Of a DNA stretch of 64,000 nt, positions 36,379 through 47,307 are shown piece by piece (positions within the stretch are counted from its first letter, which is position 1; the number at the start of each line of letters is the position of its first letter). Below the pieces are notes generated by a model that was given only the letters and a program-made list of their open reading frames with translations, had not been told where the DNA came from and searched no databases. The position numbers and the translations under genes are program-made. This DNA is from Apiotrichum sp. Y4204 (lineage: Eukaryota; Basidiomycota; Tremellomycetes; Trichosporonales; Trichosporonaceae), in assembly GCA_025531455.1 (NCBI GenBank), contig JAMYHL010000021.1:248001-312000 (forward strand), given 5' to 3'.

Positions 36379-37449
36379 GTCGCTTGATACCTCACGCCAG
36401 ACTTAACAGTGAACACTCAAGAGAGAATGAAGAAACGATAAGACGAGGACAAGTCTGACACTTCGTGGTGATGACGGCTAATTGCGCACCCTGGGTGGGT
36501 CTGTGTTTTCAACTCGGATTCAGCAGCCTCCCTGGTAGGGCAGAGGGAGGAGGGAAGGAAGACGCCGCGTGATTGTCGCGGGTATAATGAAGGGCCGTGC
36601 TGACAATAACGGCGAGGTCTTCTGGGTCACGCCAAGTCTTCTCAGTTTAACGACGTGGGAATGGGCGAAAAATCAAGAGACGTCGACGATGACGACGCGA
36701 GAGAAAAGAAAGATAAGACGCGGAGATGGAGATGAGTGATGAATGGAAGATGTTGATGATAAAACGGTAGAAATGGGAACTGAACCCTCGTCCATCAACA
36801 GACTGAGACGATCAATTGCCGCGCGTCGAGCTGGTCCACTCATGAGCGAGCCATCATCAATGGCTTCCAGTCCAGTGTGAATTGGCAACCCCACAATAGG
36901 CAAGCAGTCAGCGATTAGCGGAATCAAATTTACTATTCAAGCTGAGCGCTGAGCTCGCCCTGCACCCGCTTTGACATTGATTACTTTGGCATTGATTAAT
37001 GCTAGTCCCACCAGAACCGTAATTCCAATTGACGGTGCAAACACTATTCCTCACGTGACTGTCTTCGCCCCCAAGACCTTCCCAGACTTCTGCGTTTATC
37101 ATCATCTGAATGTTTCTCCACAACAGCATCCTTCATGCTGTTAAGAGTCTCATGGATGAAAGAAGCAATGCACATGCACCCCTATCCAAAATCTGAGAAA
37201 ATTCCATGCAAAAATGAGTGCACAATAGGCCATGAACGTGGGGGATAAAGGTGCACTTGGCTGTCAGGGGTCTGGGACTGATCGTTACGTTTTGGCTTGG
37301 CTCTGTTTTTTTGCCACCCAGAGTGTCGGCCAAGCACCACCGCCTCGTAGTGTGGCCCGATCATCTGGCTGTTGTCATTGCTCTCTCGCTCCAACAACAT
37401 ACAGGACGTATAGCATCTATCTACCACCACCACTTTACAAGTTGTCATC
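36379..37449. other. Divergent promoter region between the RRM gene and VPS21
   Basis: About 1.1 kb between divergent genes, more AT-rich than the coding flanks. No gene or RNA is recognised. Confidence 0.5.
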
Positions 37450-38448
37450 ATGCCCCGGACAGTTTCTTTCAAGCTCGTGCTGCTTGGTAAGCTTGTCAAT
37501 GTGGCTGAAGCTTACATGCAGGCGAATCGGCAGTCGGAAAGAGTAGCCTGGTGTTGCGGTTTGTGAGTAGCACAAGTGGTCGAAGCTTGGCAGGGAAGAC
37601 TCACACCCAGGTGCGCAACGAGTTTTCTGATTTCCGGTGCGTTTGTCAAAGCATGCATCATGCGTAGCATTGGAACCATCTAACACGCAGAGAGTCGACT
37701 ATTGGTACGCGACGAACTGGCACTGACGCTCGAACTGTTACTGACCTTGCTTCTTTGCCCCATTTACAGGCGGTTAGTTCTCGATTCGCACCGCCACTGA
37801 CGGCAGCCGCATTCTTGACGCAGACTGTTGCTCTAGACTCGTCGACCAACGTCAAGTTTGAGATCTGGGACACTGTGGGTGGGAACAATGCATATCCGCT
37901 GACCCCAGGCTGGTCAGGAGCGTTACCGGTCGCTGTCCTCGATCTACTACCGCAATGCGAACGCCGCGATTGTCGTCTACGATATCACCCAGGTGCGTCA
38001 TCCGTGTGTGCGTTGCTAACTCTAGCCTCCTGAGGTAATTCCTCATCCTGGGACATGTATCTAACCGCAGACGTCTCTCGAGAAGGCCAAGGTCTGGGTC
38101 CGCGAGCTCCGGCGCCAGGCCGACCCGTCCATCGTGATCATGCTCGTGGGCAACAAGGTCGACCTTGCTTCGCAGCGCAAGACCCCACGCCAGCTCGGCG
38201 AGCAATTCGCCAAGGAGGAGGATCTGCTCTTCTGCGAGGCCAGCGCAAAGAACGGCGAGGGCGTCGAGGCCATGTTCATGGACATTGGTACGTCACGCAG
38301 TCTCACCTCGCTCATTTCCGCGAAACGGAGACGCCCGACACTGACGCCCCCAGCCAAGAAGATGCCCCTCTCGCAGCCCAAGCAGGGCCCGCAGGGCGTC
38401 AAGGTCACGTCTCAGAAGGAGGCGACGCCGAGCGCGTGCACCTGCTAG
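37450..38448 (+). CDS. VPS21: Rab5-type small GTPase (VPS21/YPT51)
   Basis: Nine exons: 37450-37486, 37522-37562, 37611-37636, 37691-37704, 37770-37772, 37807-37874, 37909-37992, 38071-38287 and 38354-38448, giving 194 residues. GTPase motifs are all present: P-loop GESAVGKS (13-20), switch I ESTIGAAFLTQ (36-46), WDTAGQE (61-67), NKVD (119-122) and [18 protein letters not shown] and [15 protein letters not shown] are specific to the Rab5 subfamily. The C-terminus ACTC supplies a CxC double-geranylgeranylation site. Vps21 drives early-endosome fusion and traffic to the vacuole. The fifth exon is only GCG: splicing it gives Gly40-Ala41, exactly the conserved residues after STI, whereas skipping it would delete one residue. 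The long-exon models (6 to 9) are secure. Confidence 0.93.
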
Positions 38449-38675
38449 AGATCCCCGTTTCAACCGCCTTATAATCTGATGTCATGCATACGACTTTTAC
38501 GGGCATGGATTGCTTGTCAACTCTTCTCCTCGGGATAATCATGCCGAACTACACTCCGTCCAAGCTCTCGCGCCCAATCTGCCTGCTAACCACTTCACCC
38601 TTGTCCATCGTCGCCTCTCTTCTCCTGATCGTCGCCGGCGAGCCGCGGATCGGCGCCTGAGAGCCTGTGCATCTT

Positions 38676-38767
38676 GGTTCCATCGTATAACGGTTAGTAC
38701 ATAAGATTCTGAAGGGGTTCAACCACCATTCGTTCTTGTAATCTGGGTTCGATTCCCAGTGGGACCT
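38676..38767 (+). tRNA. tRNA-Gln (anticodon CTG) with a 20-nt intron
   Basis: The acceptor is GGTTCCA with TGGGACC and discriminator T. The D stem is GTAT with GTAC, the anticodon stem TAAGA with TCTTG, and the T arm CTGGG-TTCGATT-CCCAG. The anticodon CTG at 38709-38711 reads CAG codons. The intron at about 38713-38732 is at the canonical 37/38 position. Confidence 0.92.
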
Positions 38768-38770
38768 GGA

Positions 38771-38801
38771 GCCGCGAGCGACGAGCTCGCGGCCTCGTTT
38801 T
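38771..38801 (+). terminator. GC hairpin followed by TTTT, downstream of tRNA-Gln
   Basis: A perfect 9-bp inverted repeat (GCCGCGAGC, 5-nt loop, GCTCGCGGC) at 38771-38793 is followed by CTCG and T4 at 38798-38801. Pol III normally needs only the T-run. The hairpin sits where it could help release. Confidence 0.55.
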
Positions 38802-39118
38802 GTTTTGGGAGTGGGTCGCGGGGCCGGCGGGAAGGTCGGCGCGCCTGGCGATGGCCTCAAAGCGAGTTGAAGGCAAGTGGGGGAGCCGGAGACTAGACAA
38901 GTTAGTGATTCGATGAAGTCAGTATTCCTGCCTGTGCAGATTCCGTCTGTGGATCAAAGGGCGTCCCAGGTGGGTTTGCTCGACAGAACTATGAGTCAGG
39001 GTAGCCTGTCGCCATTCGCATGCAGTCGCTACCATCGGGTATCCGCCTTGGAGGCCGCCGCCTATATCGAGTCTATACAGTACACCACTTCCAACGCCGT
39101 GTCTCTGACGACGGCCCA
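38802..39118. other. Intergenic region downstream of tRNA-Gln
   Basis: Short gap to the 3' end of the nucleoporin gene. Nothing recognised. Confidence 0.5.
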
Positions 39119-40730
39119 TTATGCACGTGTGCGCGGAAGACCATTGGCCTCGCGTGCGATCTCGAACGGATCGCGCATTGAGTTTGTGCGTTCCCGGTAC
39201 TCGTCCCTGATAGTGTGAGTTGATCGCATAGTAATCGGGAAACTCACGTGAAATTGGCCCGCAGCGAGTTCATGCACAGCGACAGGCCCTCAAGCTGGGA
39301 AGCGAGGGACAGGATGGCCTGCTGGTTGTTCTGTATGGTCTGGGCCACGACTGGGAGTGAGCGGAATGCAGACAAGTGTATCTCACCCTGGGGACTCAAT
39401 GTAGCCTGCTCGTTCGTCAAGGATGCCACGGCACGCGTCAACAGCTACGAGTGTTAGCGGGGCAACGCGCAGGGGCAGGCTACGTACAGCAATCTTGCGC
39501 TTGTATCGGTTGACGCGCTCTTCCAAGCTCTGCGCAACGCGGTAGAAGTACTCCTGGGGGAAGTCGCGGTGGACGATCGCGCGCACGCTCGAATGCCGGG
39601 CGTCGACGGGCTTGTGCGCCTCCCATGTCTCGAGAAGCTTGGTGAGGTCCGCGGCCTGTGCGGTGACTTTGGTACTAAGCTGGTCCAAGGACTGCTGCAG
39701 CGAGTGCAGCCCTTGAGTGATCGCTTCGTATTCCTGTGATTGTCAGTTGAAAGCTCGTCGGCGAAAGGGTCATCAGCTTACATCGCCAGCGGATTTGACG
39801 TCACTCGACGTCTGCCATATCGCCCGGCCGACAGTCTCAGTATCGATTGTGGCGCCGATCTGCTTTTGATCTTGGATCCACGAGCTGCATGTCAGTTCAG
39901 CCCGATGCGATCCACCTACTCCATCTGCTCAATAGTTTTCTGAATGTTGTCCGGGAGATCCGAGAACTTTGTCGTCTTGGAAATGCCCGAAGACGGTCCG
40001 GCGGCAGTCGACGCCTGCAGGGGGTTTGCGGCCTGCTGCTGGGGCTGCTGCTGGCCAAACAGACCGCTCGTAGCAGTAGTGGTAGGCTTGGGGCCGAACA
40101 GGCTGCTGCCGCCCGCCGTGGAACCGAAGAGCCCTGTGGACGCCGGCTGGGCTTGCTGTGCGGTGGAGCCGAACATGCTTGACCCAGCTGCCGGCTGGGC
40201 CGTCGACGAAGCACCAAACAGTCCCGTGCCAGCGGCGGGGGTGGAACCCTGCTGGGCCGTCGAACCAAACAGCCCCGAGCCGGCCGGTTTCGCACCGAAC
40301 AGGCCGGTGCCCGACGCAGGGGCGGCCGCCTGCTGTCCAAAGATCCCGCCCGTCGGGGTCGACGCTGGTGCCGCTGGCTGAGAGGTGCTGCCGAACAGAC
40401 CAGTACCGGCGGGCTGTGCGGGCTTCGCGGCGCCAAAGAGACCGGTGGACCCGGCTGCGGGCTGGGACGCCGTGGAGCCGAACAGCCCACCCCCTCCGGC
40501 GGGCGCAGCGGGCGCTGACCCAAAGAGACCAGTTCCGCTCGATGTGCCTGCGGCTGACTGCGCGGGCGTCTGCCCGAACAGACTCGGCGTCGCGGTCTGC
40601 GCGGGCGCAGATTGTGTGCTGCCGAAACCGAAGCCGGTGCTCGTGCCCGTGGCAGGTGCGGCTGGTTTAGCCCCGAAACTGGCATGTCAGCTCAGTCAAA
40701 ATAATGCAGCTGAAAGACTCACAAGGACAT
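39119..40730 (-). CDS. NUP49: FG nucleoporin, NUP49/NUP58 type
   Basis: Seven minus-strand exons: 40730-40723, 40678-39920, 39884-39782, 39733-39488, 39444-39387, 39350-39248 and 39206-39119, giving 454 residues. The first 240 residues carry about a dozen GLFG/LFG/IFG repeats in an Ala/Pro/Thr/Gln-rich spacer, which is the selective-barrier part of the pore. The C-terminal coiled-coil begins at FSDLPDNIQKTIEQMD and continues through FPQEYFYRVAQSLEERVNRY, AVASLTNEQATLSPQ and VVAQTIQNNQQAILSLASQL. It ends YRERTNSMRDPFEIARE, as in the NUP49/p58 partner of Nsp1 and Nup57 in the central channel complex. The 8-nt first exon (ATG TCC TT) is inferred from phase and the absence of an in-frame Met next to exon 2. 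NUP57/NUP54 is the main alternative, but the C-terminal block fits NUP49/NUP58 better. Confidence 0.85.
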
Positions 40731-41282
40731 TGTGTTGCTGTTGATTGATGAGTGCAAAGATGCACTTCTGACAATGAATGATGTTTCTGAAGCGGCTCAA
40801 AAGAGATTGTAGGTCGGGGTGCTCGATGTCCAAAACATCGGAGACCATGATGATGGCAGGTGGTCAAAGATCAAGACGACTGGTGCGCCTAATACTGCAT
40901 AGGCACGTAAAATACTGGTGGTGTGATTTTTATTTCCCGATTTTGCGAAAAAGGCACGCGCTTCGCCACCCAACTGGCAACCATCGGCTCCTCACCGGCG
41001 CACCTCCGCGGCTGGGTGACTTGCTCAGTTGTGGGTTTGGTGCATCGGCGTTGTTTTCATGTCATCTCCGTCAGTTTGATCATTCGCGTCCTCGTCCTCG
41101 AATCCATCCATTCCGCTCTTTCCCTCCACCGCTACGGCCCCATTCATCCCGCCGTCGCCGCCCAAAAAAGGATCTGTGAGAGATCCCTAGCTAGTGGCCG
41201 TCCGTGAGCTCGCGCAGAGTCACGCCGCCCGGACATTAATTCGCGTTCGAGCATCGCCGTCGCGAACCAAATAAGCAACAAT
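40731..41282. other. Divergent promoter region between NUP49 and PPH3
   Basis: About 550 nt between divergent starts. The PPH3 side is pyrimidine-rich (TCTTTCCCTCC). No gene is seen. Confidence 0.5.
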
Positions 41283-42650
41283 ATGGCGTCGGACCTCGAC
41301 AAGTACGTTGTTATGCGACTATCCGGGGAACTCTGTGTGCTTGAGCTCCGTTCTGACCGATCAAGACCTCGTGGGCCCACACTGACACAACAGACAACTC
41401 GAACAGCTCAAACGATGCGAGATTATTCCCGAGGCGGCCGTCAAGGAGCTGTGCATCAAGGCCAAGGAGATCTTGATGGATGAGGGCAACATTCAATATG
41501 TGGACAGTCCCGTAACCGTGCGTAGCGGGCGCATGTTGCTCGGTCTGAGCTGCGCGCTGACGCGAACAGATTTGTGGAGATATCCATGGCCAGTTCTTCG
41601 ACCTCATGGAGCTGTTCAAGATAGGAGGACAGTGTCCAGAGACAAACTACATATTCATGGGTGAGCTGACTTGTCTTGGACTGCTAAGCTGACAACCCAG
41701 GTGACTTCGTTGATCGCGGGTTTTATTCGGTGGAGACGTTCCTCCTCCTGCTCATGCTCAAAGTCCGTTATCCGGACCGCATCACGCTCATCCGCGGAAA
41801 CCACGAGTCGCGTCAGATCACACAGGTGTACGGCTTCTACGACGAGTGTCAGAGAAAGTGAGGTTAAGAGTTCTGAATGCCCGGGGCGATTGCTAACAAT
41901 CAAGATATGGTAGCAGCAACGTATGGCGATACTGCACGGATGTGTTCGACTTCCTCTCGCTCGCGGCGATCGTCGACGGGCGGATATTGTGTGTGCACGG
42001 AGGATTGAGTCCCAAACTCGGGCGTCTGGATCAGGTGCGTTGCGAACTGTGCTCCAGTCTTGGATTTCTTCCGAGTGGTGTAAACTAATGTTCCCAGATA
42101 CGCGGGATAGATCGAAAACAAGAGGTTCCTCACGAGGGCGTGTTCTGCGATCTGCTATGGTCTGATCCAGATGGTGAGTTAGACCGCGATCGGCAAAGGC
42201 TGACAAATCAGACATTCAAGGATGGGGAATGTCGCCGCGCGGAGCAGGGTTTCTGTTTGGCGGCGACGTTGTGGAGAGCTTCTGCCACACAAATGACATT
42301 GAGCTCATCGCCCGTGCCCATCAGCTAGGTGAGGAATGCGCATGTCCGCTTGCTGACCGCAGTAATGGAGGGCTACAAGCTCATGTTTGGGCAGAAGATT
42401 GTGACAGTGTGGAGTGCACCGAACTACTGCTATAGGTGGGTGATTGTGCTTTATCGAACCCAGGCTCCTGCTAACTCTCAGATGTGGCAACGTTGCCTCC
42501 ATCCTCGAGTTGAACGAGGACTTGCGACAAGGTACGCTGAACGTGATCACCTCGCACTAACGAACAGAATACAAAGTATTTGAAGCAGCACAGCCCGACG
42601 TCAAGTCCGTCCCGCAGAAACGACCCCACATGCTAGAGTACTTCCTTTGA
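41283..42650 (+). CDS. PPH3: Serine/threonine protein phosphatase 4 catalytic subunit (PPH3)
   Basis: Ten exons: 41283-41302, 41394-41517, 41570-41660, 41701-41857, 41905-42034, 42098-42173, 42212-42328, 42363-42435, 42482-42531 and 42568-42650, giving 306 residues, all in phase. Metal and catalytic motifs are GDIHG (51-55), GDFVDRG (79-85) and GNHE (111-114), followed by HGGLSP and the [11 protein letters not shown] loop. Blocks such as [42 protein letters not shown] and [14 protein letters not shown] place it in the PP4/PP6/PP2A branch, closest to PP4 (Pph3). The C-terminus YFL is the conserved carboxymethylated end. Pph3 with Psy2 and Psy4 dephosphorylates gamma-H2A and Rad53 in the DNA-damage response and responds to TOR through Tap42/Tip41. 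Confidence 0.94.
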
Positions 42651-43186
42651 GCTTTGGAGATCGCGTGGTTTTCATCTTAGTGTCTCCCGGTGCCCCCTGT
42701 TGTCGACCGTCGCCCTCGGCATACCGAGTATACTAGTATACCCCGTCTACATGTGCAACCCCAACCCCGAGCCCCGCACGTCCGGTGTGCCCGCTTGGTG
42801 CGCTGCCATCCATCCCCCAAAATCTGCCCTAACTCGAGGCGGGCGACGCAGATGATACCCAGCCCAGCCTCTGCATACCGCATTCCGTGTATTCTCAAAC
42901 TGTGAACGTGCAACCCGATAGACCGCGGTATGCAGAGATAGAGACGGGCAAGCGATGATCAAGTAAATACAGTAGAAATGACGAATGCAAAAGCGTGCAA
43001 GAAGACTGTGAAGTGCAGAATGGTGAGCACCATGGGCAAATGGTAAGCACGATGCATTCACGCATGTCCGTGCGGTTGTCGCTAGTCGACTGAAGCATGA
43101 TGAGCCCTGAGAGCTCGATAATGGGTTGTGGAGGGATCGCTATGAACAACATGGATACAGGGTTGGGTAGTGGGCAGTGTTCGAGA
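42651..43186. other. Convergent 3' region between PPH3 and the RdRP gene
   Basis: About 540 nt, presumably both 3' UTRs. No other feature is recognised. Confidence 0.5.
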
Positions 43187-46100
43187 CTAGACGCGTATGT
43201 CGGGAAGGTTCAGGTCGCGCAGCGCCTCCCAGAACACCCAAGGGAACGAAATGAGACGTCTGGAAGTGAGTTGATGTTAGACTCGGGTGCTTACTCAATC
43301 TTGGGCGGGAAGAATGGGCCATCATTGAGGCTGCCAACAGATGAGGGACATGTTGACGGCGGCATGGATGAAGGAACTGTCGAGCCGCGCGTCGAGGCTG
43401 GTGTGGATGGAATAGGAGAGAGGGTCGTCGAGGCGACACCGTCACTCCACGCATCACGCTTGATGCCCAACCGCTCCTCGACAGCTTCAATCACTTCGTT
43501 GACGTAGGTTATCTGGTACGCTGCCAAAGCGTAAATCTGCCTGGGCTGAAGCTTGCCCTTGAATACACGTCTTCCGAGGAACTTGTCGGCATGGGCAAGA
43601 ATGTTCCCCTTGACGGCGAGATAGGCTTGGTACATGCGGTTCTGGAGTCAGAGATGCAGGGCGCACCATGTGCTTACCTCAGTTTCTATGTCACCCTGTC
43701 GAAGCGGGCGGCCGCGAAGAATGGATCCACATACGACTTCAGGCTCGGAAACTGAGAAACGCTGCATGATGCTGCGCAAAGAATCCTCATAATCGCTTTG
43801 TACGTGAGTTGGCTCCTGACATCCACGACACTTACATTTTCAGTTTGTACGCGTCGTCCAGGACGGATGGGGGAACCTGGAACTTCTCCAGGCGAGAGTC
43901 ACGACGGGGGGACGGTCCTCCTCGGCGGTCTATGGTGTCTAAAATGGAAGGGGCACTTGTCTGTACGTCAGAATCCCCCTAACGACTCAACTTGCCATCG
44001 AGAAGATCTTCTGAACAAGCTCGAGTGAGTCGTACGTCCTTGCAGAAGGTGGTATGCCGTCCTAAACAGGAGTCAGTCATCACGCAATGCCCACGCACTC
44101 ACCATGTGAAGGAAATGCGGCCACTCGGTAGGAACGAGGTCTGGTTGAAGCTGAGGGGGAACGCCAGCTAACGGTCAGCGACAGTAAGGTGCTTGAGTTA
44201 CGCACTGAAAGCAAACTTCCGACTACGACGGGTCAGCGACTCGCGACAGCACAATGTGCAACACTTACGCGATATAGGCCTCGGAGGCCAGGGCGAGGCA
44301 GTCGACGGACGTCGGACCGCTGAGGTCCGAGTGTGCGAGGTGCGCGGTAAGCACATCTTGCAGAACATCCTTGGAAATGTAATCGACGAAAAACTGATGT
44401 GTCAGCTACGCGAAATCGTCTTTGAGACGCACTTCCTTCAGGTGCTGCATCTGAACACGGTTGACCATCTTCCCTTGTCGCGACCTAAACTTGACTGGAG
44501 CCTGTGTGCGGCGCGGCTGCAGCAGATTATCAAAGATGAGAATGTAGTCGTCGCCACCCAGAGAGCCTCCAGACAGCCTACTGATCAGCATTGATCAACC
44601 TATACACCAACGTTTCTGGGAGCGGCTTCTCGCCCTGTTTGGCGCGCACAGGAAAGACGATTACGTTCGTAAGATGGCGAAGTTCTGGACGGTCCACACC
44701 GATGACCCTCTGAATCTCGCCTATTGTTAGTGATGCCCGCTAAATGATCAGCTTACCAGGGTGCAGCGCCGAATCGCGCATAACGACGCATTGACCTGTT
44801 GCAATGAAATCCCTCCCCAGAGGGTCGTCGGGATCCACGCATTTACAGAAGATCTCTCCTGCTTCAAGGACGCCCGCTTCGTCCGGAACACCTGTGTGTA
44901 AGCACCTTACTCAGTCACAGGACTTACCCATCAAGCACACACTCTCGCCGATCTCCAACTTGCCATCCCATCGCAAATCGGACAACAGCCGTGCTTCGAC
45001 GACACGACACGCTTCAAGGACCATCTCATTTTGGTTGAAGCCCGCGCTGGCCAGCTCGTAAATGGGGAATCGAGAAAGCCGCTCCGATGCGCGGCGATCA
45101 GCTTCCTCGGGCACGTTCTTCTCAAAGCGTTCAGTCAGGCCAAGGGAGCGACGCATGTAGTCCGACACACGTCCCAAGAGCTCGTGCTCGTCAACGCCCA
45201 TATGGCGAAGAAGGAGCAAGAGCTGTCGATTAAGACAGGCTCGGCGATACTGAGAGATCTGGCATTAGTCATTTTCCTAAGATGGTAAAGCTCACCCGAA
45301 GCACATTCAAGCCGTACTTGATCTTCAGTTCACCCGTCTCAAACATGATCTGGGACCGGCGAAACACCACATCGTACGAACTGCAATCAGGTGAAACGCT
45401 GAGAACACCTGTAATCCCACCACATTGAAACTGGATCGCGGATGGACTGGCGTTGACGCCTTCCTCCCAGCCGAACAGCTTCGCAGCTTGCTGGGTGATA
45501 GCCCGGCCACACCGTCCAGCTCCTTCAGTAAAGTTGCTGCCTCGTCAGCGGGGCTCCCCTTGCACGGTACTGTAGCACTAACGAGGCCTTATTCTTGGTG
45601 TAAACGTCTTGCGACGGTTTCCTGATATTCGGCGCTACTTGGATTACCTTCGACGGGGTAAAAAGCTACGCGATCGTCAGCGAAGCCCGTCAGACATCTT
45701 AATACCAACAATACCCATCCGCGAGGCATATTGCGCGGGTACACGATCCGTGATCGCGTTGAATCCAAGTGCTTTGCGCACGTCGTCAGCCGTACACCTC
45801 TCTGTCTCTGCGATGAACCAGCAACTGCGGTCATGCAGCGACGTCGTGCTGAACGCCAGAAAGACATAGTGTCGTCCTGCAACATTAAGACCAAAGTCCA
45901 GAGCTCGACGGATGCGTGCCAGCGTTCCAAGTTCCGGGCGAGCAGTATCGGCCTGTTGAATCTGCTCGCTCACGAATACGGGTCCATCCTCATCGGTGAA
46001 TTGGACGTAAAGGAACCGATTGGCAGGCACAGGGCTCTGACGGAAGGCGTCGCTTGAGATCTCGGGTCCGGGAGCATGCAGGCGAACATGAGTGGGGGTT

Positions 46101-47307
46101 ACTGAGCAGCGGTAGGTGAGAGTCTGGTGACTCTCGGTTCTCAGCCGACGTTTACGAAGCAGCTTTGCGCGTTCTGGAACGGGTTAGTCAATGCGATTCA
46201 TGGCCATGAGCAGAATGGACGCGACGTACCGGCCACAAGACTGGGAATGTTGAAGCGGCAGTCTTCGCCGATCAGCGAAGAGAGAACACGTTCCTGCAGA
46301 TCATCCGAGGGGCAGGATTTGTGCAACGCCTCAAGAACTTTGGGGATCTCGGCCACAGGGCAAGCGCCGGTGCTGACAATAGCTTCGACAAGATACCGCA
46401 CGGGGAAAGAAAGCGAAAGTTTATCCAGCAGTTCCGGTACGTTGACGAAGTGCATCCTTTCCACAGACGGATTGGGAACACGGGATGCCGTGGGCGCAAG
46501 GACATCATAACCGCGTTTCGCGACCAACATGTCTCGAAGGCGAAGAATCTTAGCCCGGAACCTCTTCAGATCCGCGCTGCCCATCATCATTTCGAACTTC
46601 CAGGTCAACCACGAGTTCATCGGTAAAGCCATGCAGTTGTCTGACACAACCTCGATAGGTCCAGCATGACCCTCGAGGATGATAAAGCCTTCGTGTCAGA
46701 ACGGAACAGAAGTGGGTACCTGACTTGGAACACACCTTTGGCTTTCATCTCCTCCACAGTGCGGCCCTTATCGGTCAGCTCCGGTGGCGCAGTTGGGCAC
46801 TCACAGGAATGGACTCAGACGGTCCAACTGAGAATACAAAGTCGCGCTCCGTCGCGCGTCGCATGAGTGCCAGCCCTTTAAGCTTAGTGTAAAACCGCGC
46901 CGGGCGTCGAGTCGTGATTGTCATAGTAACGAGTTGCCCATCTTCGCAAGAACGCCCACGGACCACACGGATGCCCCCTGGTGAAATGTCCTTGGTGAAA
47001 TTAGTATAATGTAGGTACTCATTAGGTGGGTACCTACATCGAACGGAATCTCCGCCTCGAGGGGAAGCAGCGCTGGTGGAGTTGTTGTGGTCTGGGTCGG
47101 GGCGGCGTGAACGTAGATCCACTTGCAGTCATTGTTGATGCTCAGCCGTGAATGCGAGCCCTCAGTCACGTCCGATTCGAACCCCGAAAGGAAGACGCGA
47201 TCTTTGGTCGCGGCGCGCCAGTCACACTCCGTCTGTTCGTCACGCGTCGATCCCAGTCCAAACCTCTGGAGAGGGAAGGTCTGCGCAAGGTTCGTGTCAT
47301 CGTCCAT
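43187..47307 (-). CDS. RNA-dependent RNA polymerase (RNAi type) with degenerate catalytic loop
   Basis: Twenty minus-strand exons: 47307-47038, 46990-46805, 46766-46736, 46688-46230, 46173-45706, 45665-45648, 45587-45566, 45536-45296, 45249-44928, 44891-44757, 44720-44612, 44577-44433, 44393-44269, 44222-44206, 44167-44103, 44061-43996, 43960-43836, 43795-43678, 43641-43295 and 43259-43187. They join in phase to 1113 residues. Family blocks in order: HYVFLAFSTTSLHDRSCWF, NFTEGAGRCGRAIT, GGITGVLSVSPD, SQIMFETG, VVMRDSALHPGEIQRVIGVD, LRHLTNVIVFPVRAK, the catalytic loop, FFVDYISKDVL, TGVPPQL, WPHF, YQAYLAVKGNILAHADKFL and LAAYQITYVNE. Such enzymes make double-stranded RNA for Dicer. Here the metal-binding loop DLDGD is replaced by SLGGD (44544-44576; about residues 756-765). 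The N-terminus may extend upstream through open sequence at about 47450-47749. The two smallest exons around 45.6 kb are the least certain, as is the 29-nt intron 45537-45565. Confidence 0.87.

Noticed and set aside
45325..45510. Alternative frame through the RdRP (EAATLLKELDGVAGLSPSKL)
   Set aside because: It looks protein-like, but the frame starting NFTEGAGRCG matches the RdRP family motif and continues in phase to the next exon.
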